Positions 7,706-15,821 of a DNA stretch of 36,730 bases are shown here, piece by piece; the first letter of the stretch is position 1; the number at the start of each line of letters is the position of its first letter. Where the stretch lies: positions 146,861-183,590 of the forward strand of contig NZ_AOJI01000032.1 of the NCBI RefSeq assembly GCF_000336995.1, in the 5' to 3' direction. Made by a program: the position numbers and the translations under genes. The notes below the pieces were generated by a model. That model saw nothing but the letters and a program-made list of their open reading frames with translations. It was not told the DNA's origin and searched no databases. Source of the stretch: Halorubrum aidingense JCM 13560 (GTDB lineage Archaea > Halobacteriota > Halobacteria > Halobacteriales > Haloferacaceae).

Positions 7706-7723
7706 ACTTAAGGGGTTCCCCTT
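7706..7723 (-). promoter_or_regulatory. Promoter and candidate operator of the ferritin-like gene
   Basis: On the minus strand AAGGGG-AA-CCCCTT (7723-7710) is an inverted repeat running straight into the TATA-like CTTAAGT. A protein bound to the repeat would cover the BRE/TATA region. The element would drive the ferritin-like gene and probably the downstream regulator. Confidence 0.45.
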
Positions 7724-7761
7724 CCGCGGCGTTCGGGCGCCTGCGCGTCGCTCGTCGGGGC

Positions 7762-7867
7762 GTGCCGCTCGTCGGGACACTCGTCGGGACGTGCCGCTCG
7801 TCGGGACACTCGTCGGGACGTGCCGCTCGTCGGGACACTCGTCGGGACGTGCCGCTCGTCGGGATAC
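7762..7867. repeat. 29-bp tandem repeat, about 3.6 copies
   Basis: Three exact units (7762-7790, 7791-7819, 7820-7848) and a partial fourth (7849-7867). Each unit contains two copies of CTCGTCGGGAC, so that 11-mer occurs six times exactly, plus degenerate copies at both edges. The repeat lies just past the sufD terminator and upstream of the ferritin-like promoter. It has no spacers, so it is not a CRISPR. It could be a protein-binding array or a slippage-prone minisatellite. Confidence 0.85.
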
Positions 7868-7876
7868 TTCCGATCG

Positions 7877-7882
7877 AAAAAA
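7877..7882 (-). terminator. T6 terminator of the suf operon
   Basis: The minus strand reads GGTGTTTTTTCG about 27 nt after the sufD stop. A T-run of six is typical of archaeal termination and is rare in this GC-rich DNA. Confidence 0.6.
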
Positions 7883-7908
7883 CACCGAACCGACCGCAGC
7901 CGCGACGC

Positions 7909-9132
7909 CTACTGGAGGCGTTCCACGACGAGCTCTTCGACGTCGTCGCGGAACTCGTCGACCGCAATCTCCTCGAAGACGGGCACGAAGAACCCCTCGA
8001 CGAGCATGTTCCGAGCCGTCCGGGGGTTGATCGTGCGGCTCTCCAGGTAGAACAGGTCCTCGGCGTCGACCTGACCGACCGTGGCGGAGTGCGACGCCTC
8101 GGTGTCGTGGTTGTGGATGATAAGCTTCGGTGACGCGTCGGCCTCGGCGTCGTCCGACAGCATCAGCGTGTTCTCGCGCTGGTAGCTGGAGGTGTTCCAC
8201 GCGTCTTCACCGACGTCCTGAACGCCCTCGTAGACGGAGCGGGCGACGTCGTCGAGCACGCCGCGCGTAACGAGGTCGGCGGTCGTGTGCTCGGCCTGGT
8301 GCCAGACGCGGGCGTTGATGTCGAAGTGCTGGTCGTCGGTGCCGAAGAACGTCCCGACGATCTGGCTCTCGGAGCCGTCGCCGTTGAGTTCGGTTTCGAC
8401 GTCAGACCGCGTGAGCTTCGAGCCGAAGTTGCTCTCGATCCAGTCGATGGCGGCGTACGTGTCGGTGACGCCGCGCTTTAGCGAGTAGGTGTAGGTGTCG
8501 TCGTCGAGGTTCTGCAGGGAGCCGAACTGGACGTTCGCGTTCTCGCCCGCGACGACCTCGACGAGGTTCGAGAAGTACCGGTCGCCGTCGACGCGCTCGC
8601 CGCTTCCGTCGCCGGACGTGATCGACTCGAGGATCGTCACCGAGGAGGACTCCTCGGCGACGACGAGCGTCTGGCTGAACAGCGAGCGGGAGTTCATCTC
8701 CGCGCGGACCTTCACGTCCTCGACGTCGACGCCCTCGGGGACGTATACGAACGTGCCCGTCGTGAACAGCGCCACCGACAGCGCCGTGAGGTAGTTGTGG
8801 TCGGCGTCGAGCACCGAGCCGAAGTTCGCCTCGATGACGTCGCCGTACTCGTCGAACGCCTCCGTGAACGGGAGCACGACGACCTCGTCGTCGCCGGCCG
8901 TCCGCTCGGTCGCGTCCGACTGGTTCAGCGGGTCGACGAGCGCTTCGAAGTCGAGCGCTTCCAGGTCGGTCCAGCGTCGCCCCGGCGTCTGGATGACGTC
9001 CGGCAGCGCCGCCGTCTCCAGCGCGTCCAGCGCGTCGAGACGGGCCTCCAAGAGCCACTCGGGCTCGTCGCGTTCGTCGGCGATGCGTCGTACCGTGTCC
9101 TCAGAGAGGCTCTCGATTGCTTTCGTGCTCAT
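7909..9132 (-). CDS. sufD: Fe-S cluster assembly protein SufD
   Basis: A 407-aa member of the SufB/SufD family. The N-terminal helical part contains DEPEWLLEARLDAL. This is followed by the right-handed beta-helix core with FVYVPEGVDVEDV, and the C-terminal block IHNHDTEASHSATVGQVD and FYLESRTI. SufD pairs with SufB in the SufBC2D scaffold that builds Fe-S clusters in the cytosol. It starts at ATG 9132, two nucleotides past the end of the sufB stop, so the two are translationally coupled. The usual archaeal order C-B-D is kept. No cysteine desulfurase (SufS) or SufE/U gene lies in the window, so sulfur must come from genes elsewhere. Confidence 0.95.
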   Translation of the reverse strand: MSTKAIESLSEDTVRRIADERDEPEWLLEARLDALDALETAALPDVIQTPGRRWTDLEALDFEALVDPLNQSDATERTAGDDEVVVLPFTEAFDEYGDVIEANFGSVLDADHNYLTALSVALFTTGTFVYVPEGVDVEDVKVRAEMNSRSLFSQTLVVAEESSSVTILESITSGDGSGERVDGDRYFSNLVEVVAGENANVQFGSLQNLDDDTYTYSLKRGVTDTYAAIDWIESNFGSKLTRSDVETELNGDGSESQIVGTFFGTDDQHFDINARVWHQAEHTTADLVTRGVLDDVARSVYEGVQDVGEDAWNTSSYQRENTLMLSDDAEADASPKLIIHNHDTEASHSATVGQVDAEDLFYLESRTINPRTARNMLVEGFFVPVFEEIAVDEFRDDVEELVVERLQ

Positions 9133-9133
9133 G

Positions 9134-10561
9134 TTATCCGAGCGAGCCCTCCATCTCGAGTTCGACGAGCCGGTTGAGCTCGACGGCGTACTCGATGGGT
9201 AGCTCTTCCGTGATGGGCTCGATGAAGCCCGAAACGATCATCTGCTTTGCGTCGTCGTCGTCCAGCCCGCGCGACTGCAGGTAGAAGATGTCCTCGTCGC
9301 CGATCTTCCCGACGGTCGCCTCGTGGGCGACGTCGACTTTCGACTCGTTGATCTCCATGTACGGCATCGTGTCCGACGTCGACTTGTTGTCGAACATCAG
9401 CGCGTCGCACTCGACGGCCGTCGAGGAGTTCTCCGCGCCGTCCGCGATGTGGACGAGTCCGCGGTAGTTCGTCCGACCGCCGTCCTTCGCGATCGACTTC
9501 GACTCGACCGTCGATTTGGTATCCGGCGCGTTGTGGTACACCTTCGCACCCGTATCGATGTCCTGGCCCTCGCCGGCCATCGCGATGGTGATGTGGTTGT
9601 CGGAGGCGCCGCGGCCCTTCAGGATCGTCGAGGGGTACAGCATCGTCGCCTTCGACCCCATCGAACCCGAGATCCACTCCATGCGCCCGCCCTTCTCGGC
9701 GATGGCGCGTTTCGTGTTCAGGTTGTACGTGTTCTTCGACCAGTTCTGCACCGTCGAGTACTGGACGTGAGCGTCCTCGCCGACGAACACTTCGACGCCG
9801 CCCGAGTGGAGGTTGAACGCCGAGTACTTCGGCGCCGAACAGCCCTCGATGTAGTGGACTTCGGAGCCCTCTTCGGCGATGATGAGCGTGTGCTCGAACT
9901 GACCCATCCCCTCGGAGTTCATCCGGAAGTACGCCTGGATCGGCATGTCGACCGTCGTGTCCTCGGGGACGTAGACGAACGAGCCGCCCGACCAGATCGC
10001 GCCGTGCAGCGCTGCGAACTTGTTGTCGCTCGGCGGCACGGCCTTCGTCATGAAGTACTCTTTGACGAGCTCTTCGTGCTCCTGGACCGCCTTGTCCATG
10101 TCACAGAAGATGACGCCCTTCTCTTCCCACCGCTCCTGCATGTTCTGGTAGACGATCTCGGACTCGTACTGGGCCCCGACGCCGGAGAGCGCGTTCTTTT
10201 CGGCCTCCGGAATCCCCAGCTTGTCGAAGGTGTCCTTGATCTCCTCGGGCAGCTCCGTCCAGTCGTCGACGCCGCCGCGCACGTCGATGTCGGGGCGGAT
10301 GTACGGAATGATCTCGTCGATGTCGACCTCCGAGAGGTCCGGCGCCTCGGGCCAGTCCGTCGGCATCGGCATCTTCTGGAAGTGCTTCAGCGCGCGGAGG
10401 CGCCGTTCGAGCATCCACTCCGGCTCGTCTTTGTCCTCCGAGATGACGCGGACCGTCTCCTCGGTGAGTCCCTTCTCGCTTTTGAAGGCGGACTTCTCCT
10501 CCTTCTTGAACTCGAAGCGCTCCTCGGTGTTCGTCTCCTTCAGATGGTCTTGTGAACTCAT
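9134..10561 (-). CDS. sufB: Fe-S cluster assembly protein SufB
   Basis: A 475-aa scaffold subunit of SufBC2D. Family hallmarks are DEPEWMLERRLRAL near the N terminus, GSFVYVPEDTTVDMPIQAYF, the TMGSKATMLYPS-type core seen here as GSMGSKATMLYPS, and the conserved Cys of TAVECDALMFDN that accepts persulfide in characterised SufB proteins. The C terminus contains EATVGKIGDEDIFYLQSRG. It starts at ATG 10561. It has its own TATA-like ACTATACAA about 25 nt upstream in the 52-bp gap after sufC, so sufBD may be transcribed both with sufC and separately. Role: assembling Fe-S clusters, likely under iron or oxidative control. Assignment is secure. Confidence 0.97.
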   Translation of the reverse strand: MSSQDHLKETNTEERFEFKKEEKSAFKSEKGLTEETVRVISEDKDEPEWMLERRLRALKHFQKMPMPTDWPEAPDLSEVDIDEIIPYIRPDIDVRGGVDDWTELPEEIKDTFDKLGIPEAEKNALSGVGAQYESEIVYQNMQERWEEKGVIFCDMDKAVQEHEELVKEYFMTKAVPPSDNKFAALHGAIWSGGSFVYVPEDTTVDMPIQAYFRMNSEGMGQFEHTLIIAEEGSEVHYIEGCSAPKYSAFNLHSGGVEVFVGEDAHVQYSTVQNWSKNTYNLNTKRAIAEKGGRMEWISGSMGSKATMLYPSTILKGRGASDNHITIAMAGEGQDIDTGAKVYHNAPDTKSTVESKSIAKDGGRTNYRGLVHIADGAENSSTAVECDALMFDNKSTSDTMPYMEINESKVDVAHEATVGKIGDEDIFYLQSRGLDDDDAKQMIVSGFIEPITEELPIEYAVELNRLVELEMEGSLG

Positions 10562-10580
10562 ATCAATTGGTTACCGTCCT

Positions 10581-10591
10581 GGTTGTATAGT
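10581..10591 (-). promoter_or_regulatory. Internal sufB promoter
   Basis: The minus strand CACTATACAACC is centred about 25 nt before the sufB ATG, matching the leaderless spacing seen at other genes here. It lies between sufC and sufB, so it would allow different SufC and SufBD levels. Confidence 0.5.
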
Positions 10592-10597
10592 GCTGTT

Positions 10598-10619
10598 GCG
10601 TAATCACGATCAATTACGC
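10598..10619. promoter_or_regulatory. Inverted repeat at the sufC stop codon
   Basis: GCGTAAT-CACGATCA-ATTACGC is a perfect 7-bp inverted repeat with an 8-nt loop. It includes the sufC stop codon and lies immediately upstream of the internal sufB TATA. It could be an RNA hairpin limiting read-through or 3' decay, or an operator for the internal promoter. Confidence 0.5.
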
Positions 10620-11531
10620 GTCGGCGAACGCCTCCTCGCGAACCCAGTCGTAGCCGTCCGCTTCGAGCTGTTCCGCGAGCTCCGCACCGCCGCTCTTGGC
10701 GACCTTGCCGTCGAGCATCACGTGGACGTGGTCGGGCTCGACGTAGTCGAGGATGCGCTGGTAGTGGGTGATCTGGAGGATTCCGGTGCCCTGCTCGTCG
10801 CGCAGCGCGTTGATCCCCTTCGAGACGTCCTGGAGTCGGTCGATGTCGAGCCCGGAGTCGATCTCGTCGAGCACGGCGACGACAGGCTCCAGCATCGCGG
10901 CCTGCAGCACCTCGTTCTGCTTCTTCTCACCGCCGGAGAAGCCGGCGTTGAGGTACCGCTGCATGAACTTCTCGTCCATGTCGAGCAGTTCCATCTTCTC
11001 GGAGAGGATCTCCTGGAACTCCGCGACACCGATCTCGCCGTCGTCCGCCGGTCCCTCCATCGGGGAGGTGTCGTAGCCCGCGTCGTCTTCGTCGTCCGCG
11101 TCGTCCGCCTCGTCGCCCTCGAACAGTTCCTCGCGCTCGTCCGCCTTCGCGTTGAGCGCCTGCCGGAGGAAGTTCGTCATCGTGACGCCCTCGATCTCCG
11201 CGGGGTACTGGAAGCCGAGGAAGATACCGAGCGCGGCACGCTCGTTGGGCTCTAACTCCAAGAGGTTCCAGTGATAGTCGTCGTCATCGAGGTCGACGTC
11301 GACGTCGGCGACGTCCTCCTCGTCGAGATGGAGGAGGATTTCCCCATCGGTCACTTCGTAGGCCGGGTGGCCGGCGATGACCTTCGCCGTCGTCGACTTC
11401 CCGGACCCGTTCGGTCCCATCAGCGCGTGGATCTCGCCGGAATTAACCGTGAGGTCGACGCCGCGAAGGATGCGTTCACCGCCCTCTTCAGCCACTCGTG
11501 CGTGAAGATCGTTGATTTCGAGAGTTGCCAT
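10614..11531 (-). CDS. sufC: Fe-S cluster assembly ATPase SufC
   Basis: A 305-aa ABC-type ATPase that powers the SufBC2D scaffold. Walker A is GPNGSGKST (Lys45). The signature is FSGGEKKQNE, Walker B ends in VAVLDEIDSGLD, and the switch is ITHYQRIL. Between the FLGFQYP Q-loop region and the signature there is a haloarchaeal acidic insertion with DEADDADDEDDAG. ATG 11531 (MATLEINDLH) is chosen; an in-frame GTG upstream would add nine residues with no support. A TATA-like CCATTAACC (about 11574-11582) fits a short leader. It is first gene of sufC-sufB-sufD. Confidence in function is high. Confidence 0.97.
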   Translation of the reverse strand: MATLEINDLHARVAEEGGERILRGVDLTVNSGEIHALMGPNGSGKSTTAKVIAGHPAYEVTDGEILLHLDEEDVADVDVDLDDDDYHWNLLELEPNERAALGIFLGFQYPAEIEGVTMTNFLRQALNAKADEREELFEGDEADDADDEDDAGYDTSPMEGPADDGEIGVAEFQEILSEKMELLDMDEKFMQRYLNAGFSGGEKKQNEVLQAAMLEPVVAVLDEIDSGLDIDRLQDVSKGINALRDEQGTGILQITHYQRILDYVEPDHVHVMLDGKVAKSGGAELAEQLEADGYDWVREEAFADA

Positions 11532-11573
11532 ATGTCGTCTCGTGCCTCGTACGTGCACACTGGTGGCTGAGGA

Positions 11574-11582
11574 GGTTAATGG
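11574..11582 (-). promoter_or_regulatory. sufC promoter
   Basis: The minus strand CCATTAACC is the best TATA-like match upstream of sufC, about 45 nt before ATG. It predicts a leader of roughly 20 nt, unlike the leaderless genes around it. No DtxR-type TTAGG/CCTAA repeat is visible beside it. Confidence 0.4.
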
Positions 11583-11637
11583 TTACGCATCTCCCCGTCA
11601 AATCTCGCAAAACCGGTAAGAATTTTTCATCCGATCG

Positions 11638-11652
11638 AAAACTGGTTTCCAG
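11638..11652 (-). terminator. polB terminator hairpin
   Basis: On the minus strand CTGG-AAA-CCAG is followed by TTTT, 16 nt after the polB stop. A small hairpin plus T-run is a plausible terminator separating polB from sufC. Confidence 0.5.
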
Positions 11653-11667
11653 CCTCGGCGTCCGTTT

Positions 11668-14448
11668 TCACATAAACGAGCCCAGGCCGGTCTGTTCCTG
11701 GCCGGTTTTCACCTCTTCCCACGACATCCCGAGCGCTTCGATGACTCGCTCTATCGGTCCCTTAAGCGTCTTATCGAGCATCTTCTCCCAGTCGACTTCG
11801 AACTCGTCGGGCACCTGATCGGCGTACTCGAAGCAGATCACGTCCGGGTCGCGTTTGAATTCGCCGTAGAGCGGATCGCGCTGCGGATCGAGTCCCTTTT
11901 CGTCTTCCATTCGCTGCCAGAAGTCCGGATGGACCTTTTTTAAATAGAGCCGCTTCGGCTTCGACCCGCTCCCGAAGTTCGTGCCGAGCATGTGGTTGGC
12001 GTACTTCGCGCCGCGGACCTGCGCCGTCGGCGTCGCGTACGCGTCGAGCTTCTTCCCGATCCCGCCCGGGATCCCGATCTCGTCGAGGTCGACGTCGCCC
12101 CCGAGCACCCGCGCGATCACGTCGACGAGGTACGCTTTCACCTCCTCTAAGTCCTCGTCGATATCGTCGCCCGTGACGATCGTTTCGATGACGCTCTGTT
12201 GGACCTCCTTCGTAATCTGTGCGATGTCCGAGCGCTTGTACTCGAACCCGGTGATGTCGATGTCGTCGACGTCTTTCCCCTCCTTCCAGATGATGTGGCC
12301 CGCGTACCGCTTCTTCTTGCCCGCCTGGAAGAAGCGCCGGTAGAGCTTCTCGAACTCGATCTGGAAGCGGTGCGAGTCGGCGTTCAGTTCCTCGCTCGCG
12401 AAGTCGTCGTATCGCTCGTTGATGTGGTCCTCGATCTCGAAGGAGGTCTCGATCGCTTCCTCTTTCGACATGTCCGATAGAGATAACATAACACTGTCAG
12501 TATCCCCATACGCAACCTGATAATCAAGCTCGTTGGCAGCCTCTTCGGTGAAGTCGATGACCTCGCGGCCGGTCGCTGTGACGGCTGCGGCGCCCTCTTT
12601 GTCGTAGAGACGGAACCGATCCCACCCCGTAACTCCGTAGAGAGAATTCATAATAACCTTGACAGCTCCCTGCTGTCTGTCGTACTGCTCGTAGGGTTCG
12701 GTTCCGGGGGCGTGGTCGTTCCGGCGGGCCTTCTTCTCCTCGCGCTCGGTGAGGAGTTCGTCGACCATCTCGCGCATGATACCGTCCGGCTCCTTCCGGA
12801 AGTGGGTCCCGTTGGGCGCGACGTACGTGTCGCCGTCGTACGCCGACGGATCGACTTTCGTCTCCGGACCGGCGTTGATCGTCACCATACACATCGGGTA
12901 CAGGCTTTTCAGGTCCTGTACGGTCACCATCTCCTTGACGCCCGTGATCGGGTCGAAGACGGCGCCGCCCTCGAAGTCCTCCGACTCCTGTTGGCCCTTC
13001 GTCGGGAGGGCGAACTTCCCGAACGCCTTGTGGAGGACGTACATGTCGACGGTGTCGCCGGGCGTCGGCGCGTCTTCGATCTTGCAGCCGACGAAGGTGC
13101 GCACCTCGTCCCAGAAGGCGATCACGTCCTGTTTCCGGTCGATCTCGACGCAGAGCTCCACGTCGCGGATGCTGTACTCGAGCAGGCGCTCGGGGTCCTG
13201 CTCCCAGAGGTCGCCGATGTCGCCCGTGTAGCGCTCCTTGCCGATACCGAGTTCGCGCTCGCCGACGGCGTCGAGCCGGTACGACTCCAGTTCGGTGAAC
13301 ATCGTCCGCTTGTAGGCGTACAGCAGGTCGAAGACGACCCGCCCCTTGATGTCCGGACCGCCCCAGCCGGAGCGCCAGACCTCGCCGATCCGGGAGAGCC
13401 GGTCGACCGAGAGGTCGTACTGGCTCCCGTCGTCGAGCACCTCCAGTCGGTCGAGGACGTACGGCGCGTCGAAGTCCTCGAAGTTCCACCCCGTCAGCAG
13501 GTCGGGATCGGTGTCGTCGACGTACTCGATGAACGCGTCCAACATCGCCGCCTCCTCCTCGAAGATCCGAACCGTGAATTCCACGTCGCCTTCCCCGATC
13601 CCCTCGTACTCCGGGAGGTCTTCGGGGGGCGGCACCTCGGCCTCGGGCGCGTCGTACAGCCAGACGACGTACTCGTCGTCGTAGGAGTCGTGGCTCGTGA
13701 GACAAATGATCGGCTCTTCGCCGTCTTCGGGGAACCCGCGGCGGTCGTCGACCTCGATGTCGAAGGTGTTCACCCGCATCTCGGCGTCGACCTCGGCGGG
13801 TTCGAGGTGTCCCTCGTGGACCTGAATCGCCTCGGAGCCGTCGTCGAGTCTGCGCTCTTCGACTCGCAACCCCCCGTTGAGTCCGTTGTCGATCAGAAAG
13901 CGGTTCGGAAAGAGGATGTCCGCCTCGAAAGTCGTCGCGAAGTCGTCGCGGATGGTCCCCACGTCGCGAGGCGTGCGGGTGACGATCCGGGTGAGCGGCT
14001 CGCCGCGGATGCTCTCGTAGGGCTCACCCGCCGGATTCTCCTCGCGGGTTCCGATCACCACGTCGTACTGCTCGACGGGATCGCGGTTGAGGTCGGCGGT
14101 GGGGACATAAAAGTACGGCTCGACGCCCAGCACGCGGACGTGTTCGCGGACGTCGTCGCCGTTCTCGACCGGTCGCCGGCCGAACACGTGAACGACCGGA
14201 TACTCGTCGCTGCCGTACCCCTCGACGGCGTAGTCGATCTGAGTGATCATCAGATCGACGGTTCCGGTCGAGTCCGGGAACTTCGCTTCGTCGACGTCGA
14301 CGACGTCGCTGACGTGTCCCCGGCCGCCGCCGGCGACGACAGCCGCCTCCTGCGCGGCGAGGTTCTCCCGTTCGGCCTCCGTGCCGGCCCCCGTCTCGTC
14401 GCCGTCGCTCGCGGGCGACGAGAAGTCCGACAGCCCCGACTGAGTCAT
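11668..14448 (-). CDS. polB: DNA polymerase, family B
   Basis: A 926-aa replicative or repair polymerase of the archaeal PolB1 type. The exonuclease domain shows Exo I FDIEVDD (Asp230, Glu232), Exo II NFEDFDAPY and Exo III YSIRDVELC. The polymerase domain shows motif A DLKSLYP (Asp512), motif B KVIMNSLYG (Lys597) and motif C YGDTDSV (Asp649, Asp651), so both activities should be intact. Motifs A, B and C are the sites where many haloarchaeal polB genes carry inteins; all three are uninterrupted here. An acidic N-terminal extension precedes the catalytic core, as is usual in haloarchaea. The start at ATG 14448 has a TTTTTTACC TATA-like element about 27 nt upstream. It is transcribed alone, divergent from three small genes. 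Confidence 0.97.
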   Translation of the reverse strand: MTQSGLSDFSSPASDGDETGAGTEAERENLAAQEAAVVAGGGRGHVSDVVDVDEAKFPDSTGTVDLMITQIDYAVEGYGSDEYPVVHVFGRRPVENGDDVREHVRVLGVEPYFYVPTADLNRDPVEQYDVVIGTREENPAGEPYESIRGEPLTRIVTRTPRDVGTIRDDFATTFEADILFPNRFLIDNGLNGGLRVEERRLDDGSEAIQVHEGHLEPAEVDAEMRVNTFDIEVDDRRGFPEDGEEPIICLTSHDSYDDEYVVWLYDAPEAEVPPPEDLPEYEGIGEGDVEFTVRIFEEEAAMLDAFIEYVDDTDPDLLTGWNFEDFDAPYVLDRLEVLDDGSQYDLSVDRLSRIGEVWRSGWGGPDIKGRVVFDLLYAYKRTMFTELESYRLDAVGERELGIGKERYTGDIGDLWEQDPERLLEYSIRDVELCVEIDRKQDVIAFWDEVRTFVGCKIEDAPTPGDTVDMYVLHKAFGKFALPTKGQQESEDFEGGAVFDPITGVKEMVTVQDLKSLYPMCMVTINAGPETKVDPSAYDGDTYVAPNGTHFRKEPDGIMREMVDELLTEREEKKARRNDHAPGTEPYEQYDRQQGAVKVIMNSLYGVTGWDRFRLYDKEGAAAVTATGREVIDFTEEAANELDYQVAYGDTDSVMLSLSDMSKEEAIETSFEIEDHINERYDDFASEELNADSHRFQIEFEKLYRRFFQAGKKKRYAGHIIWKEGKDVDDIDITGFEYKRSDIAQITKEVQQSVIETIVTGDDIDEDLEEVKAYLVDVIARVLGGDVDLDEIGIPGGIGKKLDAYATPTAQVRGAKYANHMLGTNFGSGSKPKRLYLKKVHPDFWQRMEDEKGLDPQRDPLYGEFKRDPDVICFEYADQVPDEFEVDWEKMLDKTLKGPIERVIEALGMSWEEVKTGQEQTGLGSFM

Positions 14449-14518
14449 ACGTCTCCTTCGGCGTCACCCCGGTAAAAAACTCGGCTTTCGGGTGCGGCGA
14501 GCGCTCCCGGCACGGAAA

Positions 14519-14528
14519 GGCATATAAT
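14519..14528 (+). promoter_or_regulatory. TATA box of the 57-aa small gene
   Basis: GGCATATAAT is a near-ideal archaeal TATA box about 27 nt before ATG 14551. It predicts leaderless transcription and supports this small gene as real. Confidence 0.65.
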
Positions 14529-14550
14529 GTGCCATGGCATACCAAGGTCC

Positions 14551-14724
14551 ATGTCTTCGGACCCACGTTCGGAACGCAGGGTGTCTCGCCCGGCCGGTCG
14601 CGACGCAGTCGACGCCGAGGTCGAGGTGTACGAGGACGACGGGAACGTGGTGCTTTTCGACGCCGCGAACCCGCTGGCGTGGGTCGAAGCGAGTCGGACC
14701 ATTCGGCTCGCCGACGCGACCTGA
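14551..14724 (+). CDS. Small acidic haloarchaeal protein, 57 aa (DUF7331-like)
   Basis: A 57-aa acidic protein. The central block VEVYEDDGNVVLFDAANPLA followed by WV resembles small haloarchaeal proteins I associate with the name DUF7331, though I cannot verify that family call. There are no membrane segments and no cysteines. A strong TATA box sits 27 nt upstream, so expression is likely. It is divergent from polB and is followed by two more small same-strand genes. Function is unknown. Confidence 0.75.
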   Translation: MSSDPRSERRVSRPAGRDAVDAEVEVYEDDGNVVLFDAANPLAWVEASRTIRLADAT

Positions 14725-14787
14725 GCGGAGAACACTGGGGGGCTTCCGGACGGAACCTCTTTGCCCCGGCGCGGCCTACCCGGTGAC

Positions 14788-15234
14788 GTGTTCTCCCTGG
14801 ACGAGGACGATGAGGGCGAGATTTCCTTCGGCGAGAGCTCCGACGCCGAGCGGGAGATGACGCCGGACATCCCGAAGGCGCCCTCGGTGAAGACGTTCGA
14901 CGACAGCGGGAACTTCGAGGGAGCGGGCGACGTCGACTCGGGGACCCTCCGCGCGTTCGTCGTCGCCGTGATCTACGCCAACGCCGCGGTGCTGCTCGTC
15001 GCGCTCGGTCCGATGCTGTGGTACTTCGAGGGGTGGTCACGGCTCGGTCCGGGACTGCTGATCGCCGGATTGCTCGCCGGTATTCGGACGTACCAGACGT
15101 ACCGGGCGTGGGAGCGAAAACGAGACGAGCGCGACTCGGAGGACTCGGCGGACGAAAGCGACGCCGACTCTTTCGACTCCGACGCCGACTCTTCCGACTC
15201 CGACGCGGACGCCGCCCCCCCGGAAGCGTCATGA
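14788..15234 (+). CDS. Two-pass membrane protein with acidic tails (DUF7322-like)
   Basis: About 148 aa. The N terminus is acidic (FSLDEDDEGEISFGE) with TPDIPKAPSV, followed by two hydrophobic segments: one around FVVAVIYANAAVLLVALGPM and one around LGPGLLIAGLLAG. A basic patch RAWERKRDER is followed by a low-complexity Asp/Ser tail. The tail is encoded partly by a 21-bp direct repeat (15160-15180 and 15181-15201). The pattern matches haloarchaeal proteins I associate with DUF7322. The GTG start at 14788 is preferred over the TTG at 14761, because a weak TATA-like CTCTTTGC lies about 27 nt upstream of it. Role unknown; it precedes the winged-helix-like gene by 24 nt and may be co-transcribed with it. 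Confidence 0.8.
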   Translation: MFSLDEDDEGEISFGESSDAEREMTPDIPKAPSVKTFDDSGNFEGAGDVDSGTLRAFVVAVIYANAAVLLVALGPMLWYFEGWSRLGPGLLIAGLLAGIRTYQTYRAWERKRDERDSEDSADESDADSFDSDADSSDSDADAAPPEAS

Positions 15235-15258
15235 CCGGTCGACCACTCGGTTTCACCC

Positions 15259-15732
15259 ATGCAAACGGTTCGCGACGGCGACGGTGAGACGTACCTCCTC
15301 GTGAAACGCTCCGCCGAGTCGAGTCGGGTCCGCGACCCCGCCACCGGCGAAGAGCGCTACGTCGACAACGACCAGCTGGTCGTCGTCGACGGCGAGTCGC
15401 CGCTGTCGACGGCGGCGTCCGGCGTGCCCGCTCCGGTTCGCCGGGTGCTCCGAGCGGTCCACAGCGACCGGACTCTGGGGCTGCTCGCCGTGGTCGTCGA
15501 CGAGGGACCGATCTCCGTGATCGAACTGCTCGACGCGGCCGACATGTGCGAGTCCGATCTCCACGGAACCGTCGCCGAACTCCGCGCGGCCGGCCTCCTC
15601 GACGAGGCCGACGTGGGCGGCCGCCGCGGCTACGCGGCGACCGACACCGCGGTCGAGGGACTCGGGCTGTTACGCGGCGGGCCGGCGGCGAACGACGACG
15701 CCCGCGACGCCGACGGCACCGTTGACGCGTAG
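15259..15732 (+). CDS. Probable winged-helix protein (DUF7346-like)
   Basis: A 157-aa soluble protein. The N-terminal part, with YLLVKRSAESSRVRDPATGE, looks like a small beta domain. The C-terminal part is helical: TLGLLAVVVDEGPISVIELL, then DMCESDLHGTVAELRAAGLL and a GRRGYAAT wing, a pattern typical of a winged helix-turn-helix. It resembles haloarchaeal proteins I associate with DUF7346. It may be a DNA-binding regulator, but its target is not evident. Same strand as the preceding membrane protein, gap 24 nt, so probably one transcript. Convergent with rad50. Confidence 0.78.
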   Translation: MQTVRDGDGETYLLVKRSAESSRVRDPATGEERYVDNDQLVVVDGESPLSTAASGVPAPVRRVLRAVHSDRTLGLLAVVVDEGPISVIELLDAADMCESDLHGTVAELRAAGLLDEADVGGRRGYAATDTAVEGLGLLRGGPAANDDARDADGTVDA

Positions 15733-15821
15733 CTGTTTATAAAGAACGTCCGAGAGCGCGCGGTCATTTATCAATGTGATTCCGCTCGGTGAGCCGAATC
15801 CGCCGGACTGCATCCACCGAG

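Noticed and set aside
7762..7867. CRISPR array
   Set aside because: Units are contiguous with no spacers, and there are no cas genes nearby.
7647..7967. N-terminal extension of the ferritin-like protein through the tandem repeat
   Set aside because: The extension is Arg/Pro-rich, overlaps the sufD 3' end and T6 terminator, and lies upstream of a good TATA box.
12490..12920. Inteins in polB
   Set aside because: Motifs A, B and C, the known haloarchaeal intein sites, are all continuous and the protein has normal length.
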